Origin: Clostridia bacterium
Lineage (GTDB): Bacteria > Bacillota > Clostridia > Oscillospirales > CAG-272
Direction: 5' to 3'
Assembly (NCBI GenBank): GCA_017621015.1
Contig: JAGAUC010000100.1
Span: 1 to 11,755 of the forward strand
Length of the DNA: 11,755 bases
A program made the translations under genes and the position numbers. Shown one piece after another: positions 1 to 6,705 of this stretch (positions within the stretch are counted from its first letter, which is position 1; each line of letters opens with the position of its first letter). Below the pieces are notes generated by a model. That model saw only the letters and a list, made by a program, of their open reading frames with translations. It was not told the origin of the DNA and did no database searches.

Positions 1-210
1 GTCCCACACAAGCTCGGCGGCCGACACCGAAAGTGCAAGGACGACCAAGGCAAGAACCATGATCACGATATCGAAATCCTCATTTCGGCAAAGGTACACC
101 GCCTGCATACCATCGCCGGCCTCAGTCACCCGATGCCCCTCAAACTCGGCATACTTTCGGATCATACTGCGGATCCTGACCTCGTCATCTACAATTAAAA
201 TGTGGTACAT
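1..210 (-). CDS. Response regulator, receiver domain N-terminus (partial, atypical end)
   Basis: This is the first 70 codons of a two-component response regulator, continuing past the left edge. The N-terminus MYHILIVDDE carries the acidic pair (D8, D9) that binds Mg2+ in receiver domains. The helix and strand pattern that follows (RSMIRKYAEFEGHRV, then AGDGMQAV, then FDIVIM) is typical of OmpR/PhoB-type receivers. The start is fixed by AAAGGGG six bases upstream. The phosphoacceptor Asp expected at residue 52, right after FDIVIM, is Val. From there the reading frame stays open but encodes a hydrophobic run (VLALVVLALSVSAAELVW) unlike any receiver, with no MMP or DG motif. Neither other frame of bases 1-57 restores a receiver sequence. 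It is either a deletion or fusion, or an assembly error at the sequence end. The output domain is not visible, so the OmpR class is inferred. A partner histidine kinase would be expected further left. Confidence 0.75.
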   Translation of the reverse strand, partial: MYHILIVDDEVRIRSMIRKYAEFEGHRVTEAGDGMQAVYLCRNEDFDIVIMVLALVVLALSVSAAELVWD

Positions 211-216
211 AGACTT

Positions 217-223
217 CCCCTTT
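217..223 (-). promoter_or_regulatory. Ribosome binding site of the response regulator
   Basis: AAAGGGG on the minus strand ends six bases before the ATG at 210. It supports this ATG as the start of the response regulator. Confidence 0.75.
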
Positions 224-239
224 CGGTCATACTTAGAAT

Positions 240-268
240 ATTATAATATATTTTTAAAAAAATTTCAA
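240..268 (-). promoter_or_regulatory. Sigma-A promoter of the response regulator
   Basis: On the minus strand, TTGAAA (263-268) and a perfect TATAAT (240-245) are separated by exactly 17 bases of very AT-rich sequence. Transcription would begin near 233, giving a leader of roughly 20-25 bases before the ATG at 210. The promoter sits directly after the htrA terminator, so the regulator appears to be transcribed separately from htrA. Confidence 0.8.
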
Positions 269-277
269 GGATTTTTG

Positions 278-306
278 AAAAAGCCGCAGTTTTTCTGCGG
301 CTTTTT
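278..306 (-). terminator. Rho-independent terminator of htrA (bidirectional shape)
   Basis: A 12-bp perfect stem (AAAAAGCCGCAG pairing with CTGCGGCTTTTT) closes a five-base loop at 290-294. It begins directly after the htrA stop codon and has a T-run on the minus strand. Because A and T runs flank both sides, it could also stop plus-strand transcription, but no plus-strand gene ends here. Confidence 0.9.
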
Positions 307-307
307 C

Positions 308-1690
308 TTATTGAACAGGTGTATATTCACGAATGGTAAGCTTTACCGTGTGCTCCGTATCGCCTCTGAGCACCACGATCGTGACCTCATCTCCGATCTC
401 GTGGATGGAAAGAAGAGCCTGTGCCTCGGTGATGTCGGCCGGCTTTTTTCCGCCGATGGACACCACGATATCACCGCGCTTCAGTTCGTCGGTATAGCGC
501 GAGGCTGCAATGCAAACATCATACTGATAATAGAAATATCCCACGCGGCGCACCACGGTCTCCAGCGTAAGACCGCTGTCGGGTCTTCCGGTAACATAAC
601 CGTAGCTCAAAAGATCGTTATATACCGCAAAAACGGTATTGATCGGAATAGCAAAACCAATTCCCTCGGCGCCTGCTGTTGACGATTTGGCGTTGACAAT
701 GCCGATAAGCTCACCCTTCATGTTGAAAAGTGCCCCTCCTGAGTTACCCGGGCTGACGGCGGCATTGTGCTGGAGAAGCACCATTTTCTCGTTGTCGATC
801 CGTACCTCTCTCTCAAGCGCGCTGATAATACCGTTGGTGACCGTTCCGCCAAGCACGCCGAGAGGGTTACCGATAGCAATGACCTCCTCCCCAACGATCA
901 GCTTATCGCTGTTACCAAAGACGGCAACTGTCAATTTTTCCTCGGCAGTGATCTTGAGAACCGCAATATCCGAGGCTACATCGGACGCCACAAGAATCGC
1001 ATCGTACGTGCTTCCGCTCGTCAACCGTACAGTGATGTATGTCGCACCGTCAATCACGTGATAATTGGTCAAAATGATGCCACTTTCGTTGATGATCACG
1101 CCGCTTCCCGCCCCGTTCTCGTACACGATGCCGTTCCAGCTGGTTTCCGAGGTAGTGATCTCCACCACCGAGTCGGCAACAAGCGCCGCCACGTCTGCAA
1201 CCGTGAGATTCGCGTCGCCGATCTCCCCCTTGGTCATCACGCCAGTCGAATCGGATACGTAGACCTTGGTTTCGTCCTCCGAACCGAAAAACACCTCCTG
1301 GTTGGCCGGGATCTTCGGCACGTCGGGCGCTTCCGGCAGCTGGTCACCGTATGTTGGCTGCGAATTCTGCTGATTATTCAAATCCTCCTTCGGCGCATCC
1401 GCATCGGAAAAGATGCTACGGGCGGCAAGGAAAATTCCAAACGTACAAATGGCAAGCGCCAGAACAAAGGCTACCGCCACAAGCGCGATGATCTTTCCGA
1501 GACCGCGTTTTGCATGTGTGCGCGCGCCATCTCTCCTCTCCTCCTCAGAGGAATAGGAGTACACGTGACTGTATTCTCTGTACTGATTTCCGTTTGGCTT
1601 ATATTCACGGGAATAGATCGGATATTCCGACGGCTCGTTCGGTGTATTTCTTTCCTCGTTTCTTTCATTATCAAAGGGACGGTTGTCCAT
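308..1690 (-). CDS. htrA: HtrA/DegP-family membrane-anchored serine protease with PDZ domain
   Basis: This is a 460-residue S1C-family protease, which cleaves or chaperones misfolded proteins at the outer face of the membrane. The order is: a charged, Tyr-rich cytoplasmic tail (about 1-65); one transmembrane helix (about 67-90, IIALVAVAFVLALAICTFGI); a Pro/Gln/Asn linker; a trypsin-like domain; and a C-terminal PDZ domain (about 375-455). The catalytic triad is complete: H211 in TNYHVIDG, D241 in ASDIAVLKI and S317 in SPGNSGGAL. There is no cleavable signal peptide, so it should stay anchored with the protease outside. I chose ATG 1690 because AAAGGTGG lies eight bases upstream. The upstream GTG (1702) falls inside that site and ATG 1696 is too close to it. 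The length fits Gram-positive HtrA proteins. The downstream response regulator and the control region above suggest stress-responsive expression, which is inferred. The specific paralogue (HtrA, HtrB or YyxA-like) cannot be told. Confidence 0.95.
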   Translation of the reverse strand: MDNRPFDNERNEERNTPNEPSEYPIYSREYKPNGNQYREYSHVYSYSSEEERRDGARTHAKRGLGKIIALVAVAFVLALAICTFGIFLAARSIFSDADAPKEDLNNQQNSQPTYGDQLPEAPDVPKIPANQEVFFGSEDETKVYVSDSTGVMTKGEIGDANLTVADVAALVADSVVEITTSETSWNGIVYENGAGSGVIINESGIILTNYHVIDGATYITVRLTSGSTYDAILVASDVASDIAVLKITAEEKLTVAVFGNSDKLIVGEEVIAIGNPLGVLGGTVTNGIISALEREVRIDNEKMVLLQHNAAVSPGNSGGALFNMKGELIGIVNAKSSTAGAEGIGFAIPINTVFAVYNDLLSYGYVTGRPDSGLTLETVVRRVGYFYYQYDVCIAASRYTDELKRGDIVVSIGGKKPADITEAQALLSIHEIGDEVTIVVLRGDTEHTVKLTIREYTPVQ

Positions 1691-1698
1691 AAACATAC

Positions 1699-1706
1699 CC
1701 ACCTTT
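1699..1706 (-). promoter_or_regulatory. Ribosome binding site deciding the htrA start
   Basis: AAAGGTGG on the minus strand lies eight bases before the ATG at 1690 and only two before the ATG at 1696. It also overlaps the GTG at 1702. This spacing favours 1690 as the start codon. Confidence 0.7.
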
Positions 1707-1722
1707 CTCGTTTTATGCCCCT

Positions 1723-1755
1723 ATTATAAATTTCATTTGTGACGAAAATTTGACG
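1723..1755 (-). promoter_or_regulatory. htrA promoter: TATAAT with upstream 11-bp-period direct repeat
   Basis: A perfect TATAAT lies at 1723-1728 on the minus strand, about 30 bases before the htrA start. At spacings of 15-18 bases upstream there is no TTGACA-like -35 element (AAATTT at 17), and there is no extended -10 TG. Instead CGTCA occurs twice on the minus strand (1751-1755 and 1740-1744) at an 11-base period, where an OmpR-type activator would sit. The -10 is well supported. The activator site is an inference. Confidence 0.55.
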
Positions 1756-1771
1756 GTCTGATAAAAATGAG

Positions 1772-1786
1772 TTGAATTTCATTCAA
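1772..1786. promoter_or_regulatory. Candidate operator dyad between divergent promoters
   Basis: TTGAAT and ATTCAA form a perfect six-base inverted repeat around TTC. It lies between the htrA and queG promoters, with 15 bases between its right arm and the queG -35 element. I do not recognise a regulator for it. In sequence this AT-rich, dyads of this size arise by chance, so the call is weak. Confidence 0.25.
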
Positions 1787-1801
1787 AGTCCGATTTTTTT
1801 C

Positions 1802-1830
1802 TTGTGAACGGACACAAAATATGTTATAAT
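1802..1830 (+). promoter_or_regulatory. Sigma-A promoter of the queG-addBA operon
   Basis: TTGTGA (1802-1807) and a perfect TATAAT (1825-1830) are separated by exactly 17 bases. Transcription should start near 1837, giving a leader of about 35 bases to the TTG at 1872. That is too short for a riboswitch. No other convincing promoter is seen before addA ends, so this one may drive all four genes. The -35 overlaps a short dyad, TTGTG and CACAA separated by six bases (1802-1817), a possible repressor site. Confidence 0.8.
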
Positions 1831-1858
1831 GGGAAAAAAGATGAGATCAAACGAAAAA

Positions 1859-1865
1859 AGGGGGG
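1859..1865 (+). promoter_or_regulatory. Ribosome binding site supporting the TTG start of queG
   Basis: A strong AGGGGGG run ends six bases before the TTG at 1872, with no in-frame ATG nearby. This is what decides the unusual start codon for the reductase gene. Confidence 0.7.
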
Positions 1866-1871
1866 AAAAAT

Positions 1872-2714
1872 TTGAAAAAACGTATTTCCGAGCTCCTGCT
1901 CGCCGCCGGGATCGACTGCTTTGGCTTTTTACCGCTTGAGGCTTGCTCCATTCAAAAGCCACATCTTCTGGAACGCTGTGGTGTTCACTGCGGAAGCGTT
2001 GCCCTCTTTGCCATTCCCTATTATACGCGAGCGTGCGACGGTGCACGAAATCTTTCCTCCTATGCTGTTGGAAAAGATTATCACCTGTATTTTAAAATGC
2101 TGTCGGAGCAAATCCTTGATGTACTTCGCACGGAATTTCCGCAAAACCGTTTTGCCGCCTTTGCCGATCACTCCCCCATTGATGAGCGGCGAGCCGCCGC
2201 TCTGGCAGGGCTTGGCGTCATTGGCAAAAACGGACTTCTTATCACCGAAAAATATTCCTCATACGTTTTTCTCGGGGAGATCATTACCGATGCTCATCTG
2301 GATGCCTTGCCACGTGATATCTCCCCCTGCATCGGGTGCGGCGCCTGTCACAAAGTCTGCCCGCAAAAGACGGGAGAATGTTCGGACTGCCTTTCCTCGT
2401 TGACACAAAGGAAGGGCGAGCTTTCGCCAAGCGAGGAGTCTGTGATCCGAAAATATAACAGCGCATGGGGCTGTGATCTTTGTCAGGAAGTATGTCCCTA
2501 TACCGTAAATGCCAAAAAGCGTGGGACACTTTACACTCCCCTCGACTTTTTCAGTGAGGAGACGCGCACACTTCTTTCCACAGAATTACTTACACAAATG
2601 GACGACGAGGCATTCTCAAAACGCGCCTACAGCTGGCGCGGACGGGAGGTCATTTCAAGAAATCTCGCTTTATTGGAGAAACGAAATGCTCTCACCAAAG
2701 ATCAATCCCCATAA
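1872..2714 (+). CDS. queG: Epoxyqueuosine reductase QueG-like iron-sulfur protein
   Basis: This 280-residue protein matches QueG, the cobalamin-dependent cytoplasmic enzyme that reduces epoxyqueuosine to queuosine in the wobble position of tRNAs with GUN anticodons. The N-terminal part carries the family motif DERRAAALAGLGVIGKN at 104-120, including D104 at the expected catalytic acid position. A double [4Fe-4S] ferredoxin-like section follows: CIGCGACHKVCP (C153, C156, C159, C163), then C170 or C173, then CDLCQEVCP (C201, C204, C208). It is shorter than the usual QueG of roughly 310-380 residues because the C-terminal HEAT-like extension is missing or reduced. The short form may be a divergent QueG. 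Translation starts at a TTG. The gene heads an operon and overlaps the next gene by 29 bases. No other queuosine gene is in the window. Family membership is clear. The exact substrate is inferred. Confidence 0.88.
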   Translation: MKKRISELLLAAGIDCFGFLPLEACSIQKPHLLERCGVHCGSVALFAIPYYTRACDGARNLSSYAVGKDYHLYFKMLSEQILDVLRTEFPQNRFAAFADHSPIDERRAAALAGLGVIGKNGLLITEKYSSYVFLGEIITDAHLDALPRDISPCIGCGACHKVCPQKTGECSDCLSSLTQRKGELSPSEESVIRKYNSAWGCDLCQEVCPYTVNAKKRGTLYTPLDFFSEETRTLLSTELLTQMDDEAFSKRAYSWRGREVISRNLALLEKRNALTKDQSP

Positions 2715-3351
2715 AAGGTCAAAGGATCTTCCGGCAAGACTCTCCGAGCAACTTGCTGAGCGCATACACGCCGAGCGGGGTCTTGCCAATCGAAATTATT
2801 TTTTGTATCTTTCCTCTCTGCTCCGAAAAACGCAGATCTACCGTTTTTGGCGGAGGTATCTTGACGTCTTTCGAAAATTTCGTCTGATCTCTCTGCTTTT
2901 TCGGATCTATTCCTATCTGCTGGTGCTCCTTCAGCTCGGAACTGCTTTTTTTATCATCATTCTCGGGTTTCTCATCCTTTTGCCGCTCGTTCTTTTGGGC
3001 GCGACCACCGTTGCCTTTTCCGCCCTTGTTTTCTACCGACGCGAAAACCAAAGGATGCGCCTTTTGCTCAAGGGACAAAGGATCGTTGTTTTCTTTCCTA
3101 CGCTTGGAGGTGAGCTGGATGTGGGGACGCTTTGGCGTGCCCACATTGAGGAGCTTTCCCTTAAAGAAAACACAACCGTGCTCATTGTTTCCCCGCATTT
3201 TTGGCTGGGAAAAGGACTCACGGGAAAAAGCTTTTATTTTTTGCTCCGCAAGGAAGCGCAAAACGTCTATATTCTTCGCAAGCACTATTATTTCTCGCTG
3301 AGACGAGCCGTACTTGACAAAAATCGGGCTTTGCTCACTCTCATTTATTAA
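2686..3351 (+). CDS. Uncharacterised membrane protein between queG and addB
   Basis: I do not recognise this 221-residue protein. It has a basic N-terminal region (about 1-67, rich in Arg and Lys, probably cytoplasmic). A long hydrophobic stretch (about 68-118) could hold two transmembrane helices turning near L99-P100. A basic C-terminal domain of about 100 residues follows, whose pattern (QRIVVFFPT strand, GTLWRAHIEELS helix, TTVLIVSPH strand) suggests an alpha/beta fold. No catalytic motif is evident. The start at 2686 is chosen because GGAG lies seven bases upstream. The open frame extends back to 2509 but only inside queG. It overlaps queG by 29 bases, and its stop codon overlaps the addB ribosome binding site, so it is translationally coupled on both sides. 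One 60-base line here (2761-2820) has 28 G+C, against 33 in a line of addB (4921-4980), so composition may differ slightly. Confidence 0.75.
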   Translation: MLSPKINPHKRSKDLPARLSEQLAERIHAERGLANRNYFLYLSSLLRKTQIYRFWRRYLDVFRKFRLISLLFRIYSYLLVLLQLGTAFFIIILGFLILLPLVLLGATTVAFSALVFYRRENQRMRLLLKGQRIVVFFPTLGGELDVGTLWRAHIEELSLKENTTVLIVSPHFWLGKGLTGKSFYFLLRKEAQNVYILRKHYYFSLRRAVLDKNRALLTLIY

Positions 3352-3356
3352 GGAGG
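3350..3356 (+). promoter_or_regulatory. addB ribosome binding site overlapping the upstream stop
   Basis: AAGGAGG begins inside the TAA of the membrane-protein gene and ends four bases before the addB ATG. The arrangement suggests translational coupling between the two genes. Confidence 0.8.
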
Positions 3357-3360
3357 CATT

Positions 3361-6300
3361 ATGCTGCATTTGATCTACGGTCTTTCGGGAACCGGAAAAA
3401 CGACCCATTTCATGCAAAAAATCAAAGAGAATATAACAAGCGGGCAAAAGGCAATCCTTATTGTTCCCGAGCAGCAAACCGTGGAGGTTGAGCGCGCCAT
3501 GTCGGCGCTTCTTCCCCCCTCTGCACAGCTTATTTTTGAGGTAGTCAACTTCACCCGTCTTGCCAACAAGCTCTTCCGCATTTACGGTGGTCTCTCCTAC
3601 CACTATATCACCGCCGGCATGAAGGAGCTGTTTATGTGGCAGGCGCTGAAGGCACTCTCTCCTCTTCTCAAGGAATTTGGCGGAAGGACCGCAAAGGATC
3701 CCACCATGCCTGCCACCCTTCTCTCGGCAATAAGCGAGCTCAAGTCTTACAACATTACCCCCGAAAAGTTGGAGGAGGTCTCAAAGAAAGCAGAAGAAAA
3801 TACCTCCTTTAAAAATAAGCTCTGCGACCTTTCGCTCATTTATCCGATGTACGAAAGCATGGTGCGCGAATCCTATGACGATACCAGCGACGACCTGGCA
3901 AAGCTGGCAGAGCTCCTTGAAAAAAACAACTTCTTTGAGGGCTATCACGTTTACATAGACTCCTTCACCGACTTTACCGCTCAGGAATATCGCATCCTGA
4001 AGTGCATTCTCGCGCAGGCGGACGAGGTCTACCTTTCGCTTTTCTCAAACGGCCCCTTGGCAAGCGACCTTTATCTTACAAGCGTAAACGAGACCTCCAA
4101 GCGTCTGCGAGCGCTGGTCGGCGAGCAGATGGAGACCGTTGTGCTTTCGGAGTTTCACCGCTTTGCCGCCCCCGAGCTTCGGGAGATTGCCGAGCATCTG
4201 TGGCACTTTCACGTCAAGGGCGAAAAAAAGGACGAAGCTCCCAAAACCTCCGATGCTCTCACGCTGATGTGCTGCTCGGATGCCTATGCCGAGGCTAAGG
4301 CCGCTGTAGCGCAGATTCTCTCCTTAGTTCAGGATCACGGCTATCGCTTCCGAGATATTGCTGTAGTCACCCGAAATGCCGAATCCTACCGCGGTATTCT
4401 CGACGCGGAGCTTGAGAAGGCCGGCATTCCCTTCTTTATGTCCGAAAAGACCGACATCACCACAAAGCCGCTGATCTCCATGATCTTCTCAGTCCTGGCG
4501 ATCAAGCAAAAAAGCTATCGATCCGAGGATGTGATCAATTATCTCAAAACCGGACTTTCCGGCTTTACTCCCTATGAGATCGATATGTTCTCCACCTACG
4601 TACACACCTGGCGTATTCACGGGAAGCAATTTGCAAGCGAGTGGACCATGAATCCCGACGGCTTCAACGAAACGGTGTCCGCACGCGGCGAGGTCATTCG
4701 GAAAACCGCCAATGCTGTACGCGAAAGGCTTATGGCCACGCTTTCCCCCTTCTTCCTGGAGCTGGATAGCGCCAGAACGCTTGCAGACTTCTGCAATGCA
4801 CTTTATCGCTTCCTCAAAAATACAAACGTTTCGGAAACCTTAAAGCAATATGCGGGCCGCGCACTCGATGAGGGGGACAAAAAGGAGGCTGCCGAGACCG
4901 CCGGTATTTTCAAGGCCGTTTTCGGTGTCCTTTCGGATATGACAGCCGCCATGGGCGACGAAGAAATGGAGCTGGAGGAATTTCTGATTGCCCTGCGCCT
5001 TGTTTTTAGCAAGACGGAGCTCGGAACCATACCGACCGCCGCCGACGAGGTGCTGATCGGCTCGGCCTCCACGCTTCGTGCCACCGGTGTTCGCTGTGCG
5101 ATCCTACTTGGCCTTTGTGAGGGGGAATTCCCGATGCGGGTCAGCGAAAAGGGGCTTTTCACCGACAAGGATCGAGCCCTTTTGGAAAGCCTTGGCGTTT
5201 CGCTGTCCGGCCAAAGCACAGTGGATGCGGCGAACGAGCTGCTGTACGTATACCGCGCTATGACCCTGGCCTCGGAGAAGCTGGTGCTGATCTATCGCGC
5301 AAAGCAGATCTCAGGTGGCGGACAAGCCCCCTCGCTTGCCTTCCGCCGTGTGGCGGAGTTATTCCCGAATCTGGAAATTCTCACCTTTGATTCACTCCCA
5401 CCAAGTAAAACGGTCTATGAAAGATCCGGGGCCTTTGAGAGTATATCCTCACTCAAAAACACGCCCTATTATGCCTCGCTCTGCGAGCTTCTTTCCCGCG
5501 ATCCGGATTACCGCGACCGCATGGACGTTCTTGACGATGCAGTCACAGATGCCGTTTGTCAGCTTAAGGAAGCAACAACATCTGATCTGTTCGGTGACCG
5601 CCTGACCTTGACACAATCACAGATCGAGAAATACGTATCCTGCCATTTCAGCTATTATTGTACCTACGTTCTCAAGCTTCGTGACGACAAGCGCGCATCC
5701 TTCGATTACTCCAACATCGGTACATTTATTCATAAGGTGCTTGAAATTTTCCTTCAGGAAACCGGAAAAGACACCATCGATGCCGATCGGGACATGGACA
5801 AGATCCGCGAGATCATTCACCGCGAGATCTCCGAGCAAAGTCCCCTGTTCATTCCCAAGGACAAGGCCTCCGAGGGGCGGATCCTACATCTTTTGCTCCG
5901 CTTTTACCGCCTGGCCTCTCTCGTTGCCGTCAATCTTTGCCGCGAGCAAAAATACAGCCGTTTTGTTTCCAAGCTGTACGAGGCGGAATTCGGCGACAAC
6001 CGCAAGCTGGGACTCAAAGCCCCCGAGCTTGTGCTGAAGGATGGCACGACCGTTGACTTCCGCGGAAAGATCGACCGCGTGGACACCTACCGCCATGGCG
6101 GAAATATGTATATCCGCGTTGTGGACTACAAAACCGGCGCCAAGGCCTTTTCAATCGATGACATCAAGGAGGGCTACAGCCTCCAGCTACTGCTTTATCT
6201 GTTTGCGATTTGTGACACCGATTCCTCGCAGTTCCGCAAGCTCGTCGGCTGTGAAGATGGCGACGTTCTCACGCCCGCCGGTGCGCTCTATGTTTCCATG

Positions 6301-6705
6301 GCCATTCCGCGCCTTAAGCGCGAGATGGGCGACAGCGACGAGACTACGCTGGAGGCCGCCGCCAAGGAGATCAAGCGAAGCGGACTTCTTTTGAACGATC
6401 CCGAAACGCTGCAAGCCATGAGCAGCACTATGGACTCGAATATGCTGGCCGGTGTCAAAGTCAGCGCAAAGGACGGCACTCTTAAGGGTAAGGCGCTTGC
6501 CGATGAAAATACCTTTGCCCTTCTTAAGGAGGAGCTGACGCAGACCGTTTGCCGTTTTGCCGGGGAAATAAAGGCAGGCAACGCCAATGCCAAGCCCAAA
6601 AAGCACAGCGGACTTCTTGCCTGCGCTTACTGCGAAATGAAGCCCTTTTGCCGTGTAGATCAAATGAAGGCTTCCGAGAAAAAAGAAAAGGAGAACGAGA
6701 CATGA
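3361..6705 (+). CDS. addB: AddB, helicase-nuclease subunit B of the AddAB complex
   Basis: This 1114-residue protein is the AddB subunit, which pairs with AddA to unwind and resect double-strand DNA ends for RecA loading. In studied AddAB complexes the AddB helicase-like core recognises Chi and its nuclease domain cuts the 5' strand. A Walker A motif, GLSGTGKTT, lies at residues 7-15. The C-terminal nuclease domain shows GKIDRVD (902-908, D905) and VVDYKTG (920-926, with D922 and K924 of the PD-(D/E)XK core). Four cysteines for the AddB iron-sulfur staple are present: C761 in SCHFSYYC, then C1088, C1091 and C1097 (CxxC, five residues, C). The length is close to B. subtilis AddB (about 1166). 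The ATG follows AAGGAGG. Its stop overlaps the addA start as ATGA. All diagnostic residues are intact, so it should be functional. Confidence 0.96.
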   Translation: MLHLIYGLSGTGKTTHFMQKIKENITSGQKAILIVPEQQTVEVERAMSALLPPSAQLIFEVVNFTRLANKLFRIYGGLSYHYITAGMKELFMWQALKALSPLLKEFGGRTAKDPTMPATLLSAISELKSYNITPEKLEEVSKKAEENTSFKNKLCDLSLIYPMYESMVRESYDDTSDDLAKLAELLEKNNFFEGYHVYIDSFTDFTAQEYRILKCILAQADEVYLSLFSNGPLASDLYLTSVNETSKRLRALVGEQMETVVLSEFHRFAAPELREIAEHLWHFHVKGEKKDEAPKTSDALTLMCCSDAYAEAKAAVAQILSLVQDHGYRFRDIAVVTRNAESYRGILDAELEKAGIPFFMSEKTDITTKPLISMIFSVLAIKQKSYRSEDVINYLKTGLSGFTPYEIDMFSTYVHTWRIHGKQFASEWTMNPDGFNETVSARGEVIRKTANAVRERLMATLSPFFLELDSARTLADFCNALYRFLKNTNVSETLKQYAGRALDEGDKKEAAETAGIFKAVFGVLSDMTAAMGDEEMELEEFLIALRLVFSKTELGTIPTAADEVLIGSASTLRATGVRCAILLGLCEGEFPMRVSEKGLFTDKDRALLESLGVSLSGQSTVDAANELLYVYRAMTLASEKLVLIYRAKQISGGGQAPSLAFRRVAELFPNLEILTFDSLPPSKTVYERSGAFESISSLKNTPYYASLCELLSRDPDYRDRMDVLDDAVTDAVCQLKEATTSDLFGDRLTLTQSQIEKYVSCHFSYYCTYVLKLRDDKRASFDYSNIGTFIHKVLEIFLQETGKDTIDADRDMDKIREIIHREISEQSPLFIPKDKASEGRILHLLLRFYRLASLVAVNLCREQKYSRFVSKLYEAEFGDNRKLGLKAPELVLKDGTTVDFRGKIDRVDTYRHGGNMYIRVVDYKTGAKAFSIDDIKEGYSLQLLLYLFAICDTDSSQFRKLVGCEDGDVLTPAGALYVSMAIPRLKREMGDSDETTLEAAAKEIKRSGLLLNDPETLQAMSSTMDSNMLAGVKVSAKDGTLKGKALADENTFALLKEELTQTVCRFAGEIKAGNANAKPKKHSGLLACAYCEMKPFCRVDQMKASEKKEKENET
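6690..6693 (+). promoter_or_regulatory. addA ribosome binding site within addB
   Basis: GGAG in an A-rich context ends eight bases before the ATG at 6702. It fixes the addA start, although the open frame extends back to 6549 within addB. Confidence 0.7.

Noticed and set aside
767..1729. Plus-strand open frame of 320 codons opposite htrA
   Set aside because: It is a shadow of htrA, which has an intact catalytic triad. The product is rich in His and Arg with no recognisable domain.
1740..1755. CtsR operator upstream of htrA
   Set aside because: GTCAAA and GTCACA are five bases apart, not the four of the CtsR heptad repeat, and the second unit is imperfect.
1812..1827. NrdR-box-like sequence near the queG -10
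   Set aside because: Only the left half resembles the ACACAATATAT pattern. The right half does not, and there is no second box at the usual spacing.
1831..1871. preQ1 or cobalamin riboswitch in the queG leader
   Set aside because: The predicted leader is only about 35 bases, purine-rich and without a stem-loop. That is too short for either class.
2509..2685. N-terminal extension of the membrane-protein frame
   Set aside because: It reads through queG's second cluster motif in another frame, and the good ribosome binding site is at 2675-2678, before the ATG at 2686.
2719..3603. Long minus-strand open frame of 294 codons
   Set aside because: It lies antisense to the membrane-protein gene and the start of addB. 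Its product is low-complexity and Lys-rich with no family likeness, and the plus-strand genes have matching ribosome binding sites.
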